DNA of 64,000 nt from Trichocoleus sp. FACHB-46 (GCF_014695385.1 NZ_JACJOD010000006.1:558001-622000); one strand, 5' to 3'; positions 45,650-54,822 are shown, counted from the stretch's first letter. Notes: generated by a model from the sequence alone, not told the origin. Made by a program: numbers and translations.

Positions 45650-48600
45650 GTGACTTCTCAGAAGGACCAAGTCCAAACACTAATTGCTGAAATCGATAAA
45701 GTTCTCCAGAAACCTAGTACCCGCTTACCTTGGGTCATGTCTGGAGAGACGACTCAGCAGCGCCGAGTGTTAGAGCGAGTTCGCAGCTATCTAGTCTCTG
45801 TACAACAGCGGATGGTTGCCGATGAACTCTCTCAGACTAGAACCAAATCTAATTTATCGACCTACGATATCCAGTATCAACCCACTCAGGATCCTGAGTA
45901 CGTTAGAGCCCCGATCGCGCCAGTTGGCAATAGCCAAGACGAAGCAGCACGGCAGATTCTCCAGGTTGTAGCTCAAGAAATGGATCATCTGCGCTCCAGC
46001 CTAACGCAGCCCCTACAGGCAGATTTGGAGGCATTACGGCAACAGCGCGAGGCTTTAGTTCAGGAAATTAGACAGTTAGAGTCGCAACGGCATCACTACT
46101 CTCTAGCGCAGCAGCAAGCAAATCAGCAGAAAATCATCGGCGAGTTTCTACAAGTGCTGATGGGGCGTCTGCAAGATAGCTTGACTCAGCAGGTTGCCCA
46201 AACTTTATCGAGTCTACAGTCTCAATCAGTTTATGAAAGTCAGTCTACTGAGGCGATCGCTTTAGGTGGCCGCACGGCTGCTAATCAACCTCTGCTAAAC
46301 CCAGGCCAACGAGTAGAACAACTGCAAGTGTTGCAAGCCCGCTCCGATCAGTTGTTGATGAACCTGGATTCAACTCTGAGCGTGGTGTTTGAAGCCTTAC
46401 AAAGGAATGTCCAAAGCTATGAGGAGTCGCTTTCCACGGGGTTAGAGCGCATGCATGACCTAGGCCAACAAGGGGAAGTCATGTTCACCGCTTTGGTCAG
46501 TCACTTAGCTCAACAATTAGGTCGAGAAGCATCTTCGTTCCTGTACACTATGCCAACCCCAGAGTTGGAGTCGGGTGATGTCACTAGTCCTGAAACTGCG
46601 ACGGCTCCATTAACCTCGATTTCCCCGGCTGCTGAGTCTAGCGCTACACCCACTGCTGTATCCCCTAATGAGTCACGCACTCAAGTTCCGCAGGGAATTA
46701 AACTTGATCCAACCGCTTTAGAGCTACCTTATGCCGGCGCTGAGCTACGACGCGAAAGCCAGCAGCCGTTAGAGCTACCATTGCTGCCAGAGCTGGAGGA
46801 TGACGATTCTCTGAAAGACTTAAACCTAGAGGGCCTTAATCTAGCGGATATTGAGTTGGAGGACGATCTAGACAAGCTGCTGGATGTAAACCTCGATAGC
46901 ATAGGACTGAATCAAGCTGCTACTCCAACCAATGATTTGCCTGATAACTTAACGCCATCAACTCCTCAGCCTACTCTCCAAAGTTCTGCGGCTCCTTCAG
47001 CGAGTCCTGCAAACGTGGTCCCTACCGCTTCGGAGCTAGAGTTTTTGGCACAGCTTGATATTGCTTTGCACGACCAAGATGCTGAAGCGGATGTAGCGGA
47101 TGCCTTGGAGCCAACCACAGGGTTAGAAGATTTAGTTGGAGCAACTTCTAACGCAGAAGCTTTGAGCGCTGAAACTGCGGAGTCCAGCCTGGCAGATGAT
47201 GACCTTTATGACAGTTTGTTTGGTTCTGATGATTTAGTTTCTGGCTTGGAACCACAGGCGGAAATACCAGGCTTGACTTCTGCTGCATCAACACCTGCGG
47301 CGGCTCTGTCAGATACTCCTGAGACCGCTGATCCAAACGTTGCCTTAGCTGAATCTACGGCAGAATTGCAAGCGCGAACGTCACCAGACAGCTCTCTGTC
47401 CTCCCCGGCAACTAGTGATTTGTTCGACGGGCTTGAAGAGGTGGCATCAGAGCCAAGTCCAACTCCTCAGTCTGCGATCGCAGAGGATCTCCCAGCAGAC
47501 TTATTTTCTGCTGCCCCTGAGCCTGATGAAACAGTGACCACCCTAGAAGATTTCTTGTTTGCAGATGCAGTTGAACCAGTCCCTAGTGACGAGAATCCTG
47601 ATCTGCTCAGCTTTGATCTGCCGCCCACGCAGGCGATCGCTCCCAGTGCAGTAGCAAGCTCAGTGACAAGTTCAGCAGCTACAAGTCCAGCGGCTATAGA
47701 CTCTGGAGCACTCGATTCGGAAGCACTAAATTTAGAGGAATTTGGCTCCAGCTTTGCAGATGAGTTGGATGACGCTGATCCGTTAGCTGAATTGGCAGAG
47801 TTGCTGGGTGGGGCTGAGGTCGTGGACGAGCAACCGACTTCTACTCCTCCTATGGGTTCTACTCCGCCTACGGCTCCACCTAGCTCAGTAACATTTGAGG
47901 CTGAAGATGAGCTACTGCTGTCAGAGCGATCGCTACAGGATATCCCATCGCTGAGTGGACCTGATGCTCATGCTCTGGATGATACCTACATACCAGCAGC
48001 GCCGGAAGAATCGCTCATCGCAATTGACGATGACTTAGGCGATGAAACAGCTGATGGCTTGTGGCTGGATGAGAATGTGGTTCAGCAGTTGAATGAAGAC
48101 TTGTTTAGCTTAGAGGATTCCAACCTTTTTCCTGACTATTCAGGGACGGAGGCTATGGAGATAGAGACTAGCAACGTGGGTGATCAACCCCTGCCATCCA
48201 GCGACTCATTGACAGCAAAGAACCCAAACCAGTCGCCTGCGTGGGATACTGCTCAGTTTCCTGAGCCTCAGGACTGGGATCGTCTCACCTTAGAAGACTT
48301 TGCAGAAACCCTACCGGAAACATTGCCTCCCGTGGAGCCTGAAGCGTCTGTGGAGACGGAAGAGACGGAAGAGGTAGAAGCTCTGTCGAATGACCTCTTA
48401 GCTCTTTGGGAGGACGCAGATTTAGAACTACCTGCCGATCCAACGACTGATTTAACCTTGGATGGGTTTGATTTGTTAGCAGATTCCCCTGCGATCGCTC
48501 CTCCTACCTCGTCAGATGTTGCAGTTAAGCCGACGGCTTCTGTGCAGCCTATCGATCACCCACCTACAGAACTGGATACGCAGAACTTAACCATAGATGA

Positions 48601-48718
48601 TGCGTTTATGGATTTTCTGGAAGCTGCGAATTCTCCCATGGCAGAAAGTAGCGATCGCACTCTAACGCCTCCTGAAACGTCGAATCTCCAGTCTGACGAA
48701 AAAAAAAAGATCCAGTAG
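45650..48718 (+). CDS. Acidic coiled-coil protein; upstream part of a frameshifted ORF pair
   Basis: 1022 residues. GTG 45650 follows AGGGG at seven bases. Residues 1-290 are helical with long coiled coils (LTQPLQADLEALRQQREALV, given in part) and many Gln. From about 300 to 1020 the chain is acidic, with Pro/Ser/Thr linkers and at least eight short acidic-hydrophobic motifs such as LYDSLFGSDD, DLFDGLEE, LEDFLFAD, LTLEDFAE and LTIDDAFMDF. The zero frame ends at TAG 48716-48718, two codons after an A10 run, while the -1 frame continues as the Hsp70-like gene. Without the frameshift the product lacks the ATPase. Function unknown. Confidence 0.85.
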   Translation: MTSQKDQVQTLIAEIDKVLQKPSTRLPWVMSGETTQQRRVLERVRSYLVSVQQRMVADELSQTRTKSNLSTYDIQYQPTQDPEYVRAPIAPVGNSQDEAARQILQVVAQEMDHLRSSLTQPLQADLEALRQQREALVQEIRQLESQRHHYSLAQQQANQQKIIGEFLQVLMGRLQDSLTQQVAQTLSSLQSQSVYESQSTEAIALGGRTAANQPLLNPGQRVEQLQVLQARSDQLLMNLDSTLSVVFEALQRNVQSYEESLSTGLERMHDLGQQGEVMFTALVSHLAQQLGREASSFLYTMPTPELESGDVTSPETATAPLTSISPAAESSATPTAVSPNESRTQVPQGIKLDPTALELPYAGAELRRESQQPLELPLLPELEDDDSLKDLNLEGLNLADIELEDDLDKLLDVNLDSIGLNQAATPTNDLPDNLTPSTPQPTLQSSAAPSASPANVVPTASELEFLAQLDIALHDQDAEADVADALEPTTGLEDLVGATSNAEALSAETAESSLADDDLYDSLFGSDDLVSGLEPQAEIPGLTSAASTPAAALSDTPETADPNVALAESTAELQARTSPDSSLSSPATSDLFDGLEEVASEPSPTPQSAIAEDLPADLFSAAPEPDETVTTLEDFLFADAVEPVPSDENPDLLSFDLPPTQAIAPSAVASSVTSSAATSPAAIDSGALDSEALNLEEFGSSFADELDDADPLAELAELLGGAEVVDEQPTSTPPMGSTPPTAPPSSVTFEAEDELLLSERSLQDIPSLSGPDAHALDDTYIPAAPEESLIAIDDDLGDETADGLWLDENVVQQLNEDLFSLEDSNLFPDYSGTEAMEIETSNVGDQPLPSSDSLTAKNPNQSPAWDTAQFPEPQDWDRLTLEDFAETLPETLPPVEPEASVETEETEEVEALSNDLLALWEDADLELPADPTTDLTLDGFDLLADSPAIAPPTSSDVAVKPTASVQPIDHPPTELDTQNLTIDDAFMDFLEAANSPMAESSDRTLTPPETSNLQSDEKKKIQ

Positions 48719-48726
48719 AGACACCC
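48699..48726 (+). promoter_or_regulatory. A10 slippery tract with A AAA AAG, candidate frameshift site
   Basis: Ten A residues (48699-48708) then G. In the zero frame the codons are GAA AAA AAA AAG, so the heptamer A AAA AAG (48703-48709) is in the right phase for -1 frameshifting, as in E. coli dnaX. A -1 slip enters the downstream frame at GAT 48709. One extra A by transcriptional slippage gives the same result. A weak stem CACCC/GGGTG begins about 12 bases downstream. A homopolymer error in the sequence is the alternative. Confidence 0.6.
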
Positions 48727-48738
48727 ACATCTGACGGG

Positions 48739-50889
48739 GTGCTAGAGGATCACAACCATTCAGATGAGCTGTTGAACCAAGTATCTCAACCTGCGGGTTT
48801 TAATACCGCAGCAGAAGCTTTCTCTGAAACCGTCCCATTTACTACGCCACCTGTCGTTGAGCCCACCGGATCTGACGATCAAACTTTGCCAGCCCAGCCT
48901 CCAGTCTCAGAAGCTGTAGGAGGGGTGAAGCGGAGTTGGTATTTGGGTATTGATTGCGGTACCACTGGTTTCTCGGCTGTCTTGCTCGATCGCGTTAGTC
49001 AAAAGCTGTATCCGATTTACTGGCGAGAGCGAGCAGGCCTTGAAGCCGAAACTAAATCCTATCGTTTGCCGACCGCCGTCTATTTGCCATCTCAGTCATT
49101 GACGTCTCATGGATTGTCGGAGACTAGGGTTGCGGTGGGTTCGCAAGCAATAGCGCTGGCTTTACGCGATCGCGACACCATAGCCGTTGATACCTTAGCC
49201 TTGCCAGGAGCAACTGAGCTCACACCAGAGTTATTCATCCAAAACATTAAACCGTATCTGAAAGTTGGCATTCCCCATTACGCTACAGCCACCGATAGTT
49301 GGGAACCTGTAATTCAATGGTCTGACTACCGCCAAATTCCTCTCAGTTGGTTACAGCAGGCCTTGCAATCATTGTTGCAAACCCTGAATCCAGTTACTAG
49401 CAACTCCGATGTCGTTTGTGGTGTCAATGGTCTAGATGCCCCCGCTCTCAAGTCCGCTTTGGCTCAGTTAGAAGGGGTAATTCTTGGCTACCCGGCTAAT
49501 TGGCCAGATACCTATAACTTTAATTTGCGAGAAGCAGTCCTAGAAGCCAAATTAGTCTCTCGCCCAGAGCAAATTTTCTTTGTCGAAGATGCGATCGCTG
49601 CTGTCTTGTCGGAGCTGCGTAATCCTAACCGCTCCCAGTGGAAAGGTGGCACCCTGGTGATCAATGCAGGAGCAACCACCAGTGAAATGGTCCTAGTGAA
49701 TCTACCCGACCATCTCCCTGACTTGACCTATAGTGACTTCAGTCTGCGTAGCCTACCCTATGCAGGCAATGTGATTGACCAAGATATTATTTGCCAACTA
49801 CTGCATCCCCAGTGGTTTCGGCAATCTCGCACAGCCAACCGGAGCAATGTCGTAGAGACTCAATGGCACTGGCAGGCAGAAAACTCAGCGTTGGATGGTC
49901 TATCTTGGGATAGCTTAGGGTTAGATACTATACCACTGCCCATTCCCGGCGAACCCGACCTAGAAACTCGTCATCGCCTACAACAACGCTTAGAGAGCTC
50001 ACCCTTAGGCCAAGGGTTGTTGGAAGCCGCTAGGCATCTGAAGCTGATCTTGCAACACGAAGAGCAATTCACGTTTGAGTTGGGTGATCAGCGTTGGATG
50101 ATTATGCGACGGCAATTAGAAAGCCAAGTATTTCTCCCCTTTATCCAGCGTCTGAACCGAGAATTAAATGTTTTGCTAAGCCAGACAGGGCTGCCGATGC
50201 AAGCAATTAATCAGGCAATTTGTACTGGAGGCACTGCTTCTTTGCCTGCGATCGCGCGTTGGCTACGCCAGAAGTTGCCTAATGCCACGATTATTCAAGA
50301 TACTTACCAAGGCGATCGCAGCTTGAATATAGGCGATAAAACTGCTCATTCAGAAGACATTGACGATGTCACAACTTCTAGAGCCGCCGAACCTAAAACC
50401 GCTATTCTGGGCGATCGCTTGGTTTCTTGTAGCCGTGTTGCTTACGGATTAGCAGCGCTGCCGTTGTATCCTCAAGTGCTAGACTTGCCTCGCCAGCAGT
50501 ATGGCGATTATTTCTTGCTTTTAGAGTTATTGCGAGCTTTTCCCTCTCAGCCTGTTTCGATTGCTGGAATTATGCAGCTTTTGGAGCGCCGGGGCATTAA
50601 CACTCATGCTTGTCAGTTACATATTCTGGCGCTGCTGGAGGGGCATTTACCACCAGGTCTAGTGCCCTTAGAGCAAGATAGAAATTGCCTCACAGAATCG
50701 TCGAAACAATATCTGGACGGACATGCTCTAACTGCCGCTCCCCTCTTTTTGAAGGAGGGTAATCAAGTCTATCGCCCGAATCTAGAGCAATGTCGGCGTT
50801 TACAAGAGTACCTGTCTCAAGTGATGGCCAATACCAAACAAACTTTGGAAGAGCCATTTGCAGTTAATTTGAGCTTGGCTGTTGAATAG
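48739..50889 (+). CDS. Hsp70/actin-fold ATPase-like protein; downstream part of the ORF pair
   Basis: If translated alone it would start at GTG 48739 without a ribosome site (716 aa); the same frame is open back to 48697, and no later ATG occurs for about 300 codons. Residues 1-62 are an acidic Pro/Ser tail like that of the upstream ORF. Then comes phosphate-1 motif YLGIDCGTTGFSAVLLD, a connecting VEDAIAAVLSEL helix, a changed phosphate-2 motif INAGATTSEMVLV (NAGATT instead of DxGGGT), and adenosine motif CTGGTASLPAI. The last 150 residues are an extra helical domain. The fold is clear; whether it hydrolyses ATP is not. Continues the 45650 gene in the -1 frame. Confidence 0.85.
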   Translation: MLEDHNHSDELLNQVSQPAGFNTAAEAFSETVPFTTPPVVEPTGSDDQTLPAQPPVSEAVGGVKRSWYLGIDCGTTGFSAVLLDRVSQKLYPIYWRERAGLEAETKSYRLPTAVYLPSQSLTSHGLSETRVAVGSQAIALALRDRDTIAVDTLALPGATELTPELFIQNIKPYLKVGIPHYATATDSWEPVIQWSDYRQIPLSWLQQALQSLLQTLNPVTSNSDVVCGVNGLDAPALKSALAQLEGVILGYPANWPDTYNFNLREAVLEAKLVSRPEQIFFVEDAIAAVLSELRNPNRSQWKGGTLVINAGATTSEMVLVNLPDHLPDLTYSDFSLRSLPYAGNVIDQDIICQLLHPQWFRQSRTANRSNVVETQWHWQAENSALDGLSWDSLGLDTIPLPIPGEPDLETRHRLQQRLESSPLGQGLLEAARHLKLILQHEEQFTFELGDQRWMIMRRQLESQVFLPFIQRLNRELNVLLSQTGLPMQAINQAICTGGTASLPAIARWLRQKLPNATIIQDTYQGDRSLNIGDKTAHSEDIDDVTTSRAAEPKTAILGDRLVSCSRVAYGLAALPLYPQVLDLPRQQYGDYFLLLELLRAFPSQPVSIAGIMQLLERRGINTHACQLHILALLEGHLPPGLVPLEQDRNCLTESSKQYLDGHALTAAPLFLKEGNQVYRPNLEQCRRLQEYLSQVMANTKQTLEEPFAVNLSLAVE

Positions 50890-51286
50890 GCGGGCGATCG
50901 CTTCTACAGGGTCTCTGCCTAAATGCTCTGCCTCTTTCCGGTTCCTTTAGGCTGCTACTGGCCTGTTCACTATCAGTGTTTGCTGTTATGTGCAGTTGAG
51001 CTTAACCGTTGATTTGCATAAGGGCCTTCAGTATTCCTATACAAGCTATGTTGTTTCAGGGCTTTTGCTGAAGCCGCTTACTCTGGAGCAGGGGCTTTCA
51101 TACTCGTACACCGCATTACCACAGCGGTAGCACGAGGTAAAGTTCTTGGAACTCTTCAGAGTCGCACTTTAACTGAGTTTTTTACTGCAACAACCACATC
51201 GGAATTTTATATAACCAGTCATAAGTTCAAAGATTGGACGAACCTCCCTTGTTTTCCTTTCGGTTTGTAAAGGTGCCTTCGTATAG
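50890..51286. other. Gap before the sugar transferase gene
   Basis: About 400 bases with no clear terminator. A 29-codon frame starting at 50922 is Cys-rich but lacks a ribosome site and is not called. Likely contains the promoter of the sugar transferase. Confidence 0.4.
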
Positions 51287-52009
51287 TTGCAAGTGAGGAC
51301 CCTTAGAGCAACTCACCTATCAGCTGTGATTACAACTTCTGATTTCTCTTCTACTAACTTCACCACCAGTGGTTTCACCAAATTTGGTTGTGCTGCTGAT
51401 GTACACCCATCAGTCAATCATAAAATCAAGCGCTTCCTAGATATTCTCGGTGCATTAGTAGGATTGGTCATGACTGCCGTGATCGCTATTCCAGTTGCGA
51501 TCGCAATCCAGCTAGATAATCCAGGCCCTATTCTCTACAGCCAGATGCGCTGCGGCTGCCAAGGTCATCCCTTTCGCATTTGGAAGTTTCGTTCGATGGT
51601 GGCAAATGCGGAGCAACTGAAGCATTTGGTCACCAATGAAGCTAAAGGCCATATCTTCAAAAACCAAGCCGATCCTCGCGTGACTCGCGTGGGTCGCTTC
51701 CTGCGGCGAACCAGTTTAGATGAATTACCCCAGTTTTGGAATGTCTTAATGGGAGACATGAGCCTGGTTGGAACTCGTCCGCCTACCATAGACGAAGTCA
51801 AACGCTACAACAAGCGTCACTGGCAACGCCTCAATGTGAAGCCTGGTATGACGGGTGAGTGGCAAGTACATGGTCGGTCCACTGTAAAAGATTTTGAACA
51901 GATTATTAGCTTGGACCTCCGCTACCAACGCCGCTGGTCTATTGCTTACGACCTCTACCTGATCATTAAAACGATTGGAGTTGTTCTTAATAAGGACGGA
52001 GCTTGCTAG
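51287..52009 (+). CDS. Undecaprenyl-phosphate sugar-1-phosphate transferase (WcaJ/WbaP-type)
   Basis: 240 residues, priming glycosyltransferase for exopolysaccharide or sheath glycan. A membrane helix (about residues 50-75; LVGLVMTAVIAIPVAIAIQ) is followed by the conserved catalytic part: GCQGHPFRIWKFRSMV, FLRRTSLDELPQFWNVLMGDMSLVGTRPP and KPGMTGEWQVHGRST. The long polytopic N-terminal half of WcaJ is missing, as in the short cyanobacterial type. The start is uncertain (TTG 51287, GTG 51293 or GTG 51326), none with a ribosome site. Ends with a hairpin terminator. Confidence 0.92.
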   Translation: MQVRTLRATHLSAVITTSDFSSTNFTTSGFTKFGCAADVHPSVNHKIKRFLDILGALVGLVMTAVIAIPVAIAIQLDNPGPILYSQMRCGCQGHPFRIWKFRSMVANAEQLKHLVTNEAKGHIFKNQADPRVTRVGRFLRRTSLDELPQFWNVLMGDMSLVGTRPPTIDEVKRYNKRHWQRLNVKPGMTGEWQVHGRSTVKDFEQIISLDLRYQRRWSIAYDLYLIIKTIGVVLNKDGAC

Positions 52010-52035
52010 ATTAATTCCTCAACATTTCTATAACC

Positions 52036-52071
52036 TAAGGTGAAGATCTGCTGTGCGGCGTCTTCACCTTA
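52036..52071 (+). terminator. Hairpin after the sugar transferase gene
   Basis: TAAGGTGAAGA (52036-52046) pairs perfectly with TCTTCACCTTA (52061-52071), an 11-bp stem with a 14-base loop, followed by ACCCTGTTTATT. Reasonable intrinsic terminator, though the T-run is weak. Confidence 0.7.
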
Positions 52072-52156
52072 ACCCTGTTTATTCATTCCAGCGAGGAACA
52101 TCAGTCGGTACGATGGCAGATAGCTAGCTTGGCTCATATTACCGACTTTATCCTTT

Positions 52157-52687
52157 ATGACTGTTCCTACCTGGATTACCCTATCTCGTTTACTAGGCGT
52201 GCCTTTGCTGCTTTACGGTCTGCACGAGCCTACTCCAGAAGCTCGCTGGTTTTGTGTGGCCATTTTCCTCATTGCCGCAGGAACAGATTGGTTAGATGGT
52301 TATTTAGCCCGTAAGCTCAATCAAGTCACAGATTTAGGCAAGTTTCTTGATCCCCTAGTCGATAAACTGCTAGTGCTAGCGCCGTTGCTGTCTTTAATTG
52401 AGCTAGGTCAAGTGCCTGCTTGGGGAGTGTTTTTGATTCTGGGACGGGAGTTGGCGATCGCAGGCTGGCGAGTCAACCCAGCCATGACAGGCGGCACCAT
52501 TACAGGAGCTAATATCTGGGGAAAGCTCAAAACAGTAAGTCAAATTTTAGCGATCGCCCTCCTAATTGCGCCTTTGCCGGCTATCTGGAGTACGCCTAGT
52601 CTGATAGCATTTTGGGTTGCGGTCGGCCTCACTTGGGTCTCGGGTGCAATCTATTTGTGGCCCCAGCAGTCTCAATCTGTGTCTTGA
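52157..52687 (+). CDS. pgsA: CDP-diacylglycerol--glycerol-3-phosphate 3-phosphatidyltransferase
   Basis: Makes phosphatidylglycerol phosphate, precursor of phosphatidylglycerol, which is essential in thylakoids. The CDP-alcohol phosphotransferase signature is complete: DWLDGYLARKLNQVTDLGKFLDPLVDK (residues about 49-75), with the Asp set and Gly in place. About five membrane helices in 176 residues. ATG 52157. Upstream of rpmI-rplT in the same direction but separated by 86 bases. Confidence 0.95.
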   Translation: MTVPTWITLSRLLGVPLLLYGLHEPTPEARWFCVAIFLIAAGTDWLDGYLARKLNQVTDLGKFLDPLVDKLLVLAPLLSLIELGQVPAWGVFLILGRELAIAGWRVNPAMTGGTITGANIWGKLKTVSQILAIALLIAPLPAIWSTPSLIAFWVAVGLTWVSGAIYLWPQQSQSVS

Positions 52688-52773
52688 TGACAAGCAGCAA
52701 TTCTTCACCATCGCTTGCTATCAAGACACAACTAGCGATAAAATTGGAGACCGTGTCGAATTAAAGCCAGTCC

Positions 52774-52971
52774 ATGCCAAAACTGAAGACTCGTAAGGCT
52801 GCTGCTAAGCGTTTTAGAGCCAGCGGCAGCGGTAAAATCCTGCGCCGTAAAGCTTTCAAGAACCACTTGCTAGAGCACAAAAGTGCTAAGCGCAGAAACC
52901 AGCTCTCCCATGTAGCGGTTGTGCACGAAAGAGACGAAGAAAACGTGCGGTTGATGCTTCCTTATCTATAA
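52774..52971 (+). CDS. rpmI: 50S ribosomal protein L35
   Basis: 65-residue basic protein, [21 protein letters not shown] followed by [11 protein letters not shown], the standard L35 pattern. Paired with rplT 22 bases downstream, as in almost all bacteria. infC is not adjacent here, so the leader-based control known from enteric bacteria may be different. Confidence 0.98.
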   Translation: MPKLKTRKAAAKRFRASGSGKILRRKAFKNHLLEHKSAKRRNQLSHVAVVHERDEENVRLMLPYL

Positions 52972-52993
52972 AAGTTACTAGGACAATAAATCA

Positions 52994-53353
52994 ATGACAC
53001 GAGTAAAACGCGGCAATGTCGCTCGTAAGCGCCGCAAAAAGATTCTAAAGCTGGCGAAGGGTTTCCGGGGGTCTCACTCTCGCCTCTTCCGTACTGCTAA
53101 CCAACAAGTGATGAAGGCATTGCGGAACGCCTACCGCGATCGCCGTAAACGGAAGAGAGACTTTCGTCGCCTGTGGATTGCTCGCATTAACGCAGCATCT
53201 CGTCAGCATGGCATGAGCTACAGTCAGTTAATTGGCAACCTCAAAAAAGCTGACATTCAACTCAACCGTAAAATGTTGGCGCAACTGGCGGTTCTAGATC
53301 CGGCGGGCTTCGGTAGAGTTCTAGAATTGGCGAGTCAAGCAAAGTCAGCCTAA
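52994..53353 (+). CDS. rplT: 50S ribosomal protein L20
   Basis: 119 residues, [21 protein letters not shown] then [18 protein letters not shown], typical L20, an early assembly protein binding 23S rRNA and an autoregulator of its operon in other bacteria. Same operon as rpmI. Followed 29 bases later by a binding protein gene in the same direction. Confidence 0.98.
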   Translation: MTRVKRGNVARKRRKKILKLAKGFRGSHSRLFRTANQQVMKALRNAYRDRRKRKRDFRRLWIARINAASRQHGMSYSQLIGNLKKADIQLNRKMLAQLAVLDPAGFGRVLELASQAKSA

Positions 53354-53382
53354 GTGAAAAACTAGGTAAGGCAGCATCAAAG

Positions 53383-54222
53383 GTGTTTGAGCCGCTGAAT
53401 TTCTTCAGCAAAGTATCTAGTCTTTGTTTGGTAATTGGGCTGAGTTTAGCAGGTCAATCAGGTAGTGCTGAAACGTTGAAGTCGATTCAACAACGGGGCT
53501 ACCTGATTGTTGCTGTTAAAGAAAACCTATATCCGCTAGCGTTCAAAAATTCAGCGCAGCAGTTACAAGGATTTGAAATTGATGTGGCTCGTCGCTTAGC
53601 TCAAGAGCTGCTAGGTCAGGCAGATGCCATCCAACTTCAGCCTGTTGCTAACCAAGATCGCCTTCCATCTGTTTTGGCAGGTCGAGCAGACTTCGCGATT
53701 GCGAGAGTGACTGCAACTGAGCCCCGATCCCGTTTAGTGAGCTTTAGTCTTCCCTATTATCTAGATGGCACTGCCTTAGTAACTAAAGCGGCAACAGTCA
53801 AGCGACTAGCTGATTTAAACCAGCGTCCAGTGGCCGCGCTGAATGGTTCTAGTACGATCGCCACAGTGCGCTATCTGGTTCCTGGCGCTAAATTGGTAGG
53901 GGTAGACTCCTACGCAGCGGCATACTCTCTCCTAGAGTCAGGTAAAGTCGTTGCTTTTGCGGCGGATGTCAGTGTTTTGAGCGGGTGGGTGCAGGAATAT
54001 CCTCAATATCATGTGCTGCCGACTTTGTTATCTGCGGAGCCTTTGTGTGTAGTGCTACCTAAAGGCCTGCAGTACGACGACTTGCGACGTCAAGTTAATA
54101 GTGCGATCGCTCGTTGGCACTCTGATGGTTGGCTGCAACAACGAGCCGTCTATTGGGGTCTGCCGTGGGCTAACTTATTGAAAGATAGGGATACAAAACC
54201 TACAGAGATGTTGCGTCCCTAA
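53383..54222 (+). CDS. Amino-acid-type periplasmic solute-binding protein (family 3)
   Basis: 279 residues. A signal peptide covers about residues 1-28 (ending SGSAE). The mature part has the family 3 pattern: IQQRGYLIVAVKENLYPLAF, FEIDVARRLAQELLG, ADFAIARVTATEPRSRLVSFS and Gly-Ser-Ser loop LNGSSTIATVRYL. Such proteins bind polar amino acids or related small molecules. GTG 53383 start with only AAGG at a non-ideal distance. No permease or ATPase follows, so it either serves the transporter at 18-20 kb or is an orphan. Confidence 0.9.
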   Translation: MFEPLNFFSKVSSLCLVIGLSLAGQSGSAETLKSIQQRGYLIVAVKENLYPLAFKNSAQQLQGFEIDVARRLAQELLGQADAIQLQPVANQDRLPSVLAGRADFAIARVTATEPRSRLVSFSLPYYLDGTALVTKAATVKRLADLNQRPVAALNGSSTIATVRYLVPGAKLVGVDSYAAAYSLLESGKVVAFAADVSVLSGWVQEYPQYHVLPTLLSAEPLCVVLPKGLQYDDLRRQVNSAIARWHSDGWLQQRAVYWGLPWANLLKDRDTKPTEMLRP

Positions 54223-54276
54223 TCAGGTAAATTCTATTTAAACCAGATTGCTTAGCGGTGCTCACGCATAACAAAT

Positions 54277-54822
54277 ATGGATAGCTTGCTTCCCATCGTC
54301 TATTTGTCAATCTTGCTGACTTTGTTGGCAAGCGCAGGCTGGGCGATTCTTCGCCAAGTGCTGAAAACTCGCAAGATTGAAACTTCGATTTCGCGCTTGC
54401 AGAATAAGTTGAATAAAGAAAAAGGTACAGCCGAAGAATACTATGAACTTGGCAGTATCTACTTAGAGAAAAATTTGTTTTCTCAGGCAGTCATACAACT
54501 GCAAAAAGCCCTTAAATCACCTGATTTAGAAGGAGAGGAGAACACAGCGCTAATCTACAACGCGCTTGGTTATGCCTACTTTGCTCAAGAGCAGTATGAT
54601 TTGTCCATTCGTCATTACAAAGAAGCTCTAAAACTAAGCCCTAATTATGTGACGGCTCTCAATAATATTGGGCACGCTTATGAGCGCAAGCAGCTCATGT
54701 CTCAAGCTCTAGAATCCTATGAAGAAGCCCTCAAGCTGGACCCCCAAAGCTTAACGGCTAAGCGTCGAGCTGAGTCTTTGAAGAAGCGCTTGGTTTCAAC
54801 CACAGCAAGTGCTGAAAAATAA
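54277..54822 (+). CDS. ycf37: Ycf37-type TPR protein (photosystem I assembly)
   Basis: 181 residues. One membrane helix (about 5-25) is followed by TGLEEYYELGSIYLEKN-like TPRs: three repeats between about residues 50 and 165 (YNALGYAYFAQEQYDLSIRHY, TALNNIGHAYERKQLMSQALE). The order membrane helix, RQVLKTRKIETSISRLQ, then TPRs matches Ycf37/Pyg7, which helps assemble or stabilise photosystem I at the thylakoid in cyanobacteria and plastids. ATG 54277, terminator downstream. Family identification is from pattern memory. Confidence 0.82.
   Translation: MDSLLPIVYLSILLTLLASAGWAILRQVLKTRKIETSISRLQNKLNKEKGTAEEYYELGSIYLEKNLFSQAVIQLQKALKSPDLEGEENTALIYNALGYAYFAQEQYDLSIRHYKEALKLSPNYVTALNNIGHAYERKQLMSQALESYEEALKLDPQSLTAKRRAESLKKRLVSTTASAEK

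Noticed and set aside
50922-51011. Cys-rich 29-codon frame after the Hsp70-like gene
   Set aside because: No ribosome site and no features beyond composition.
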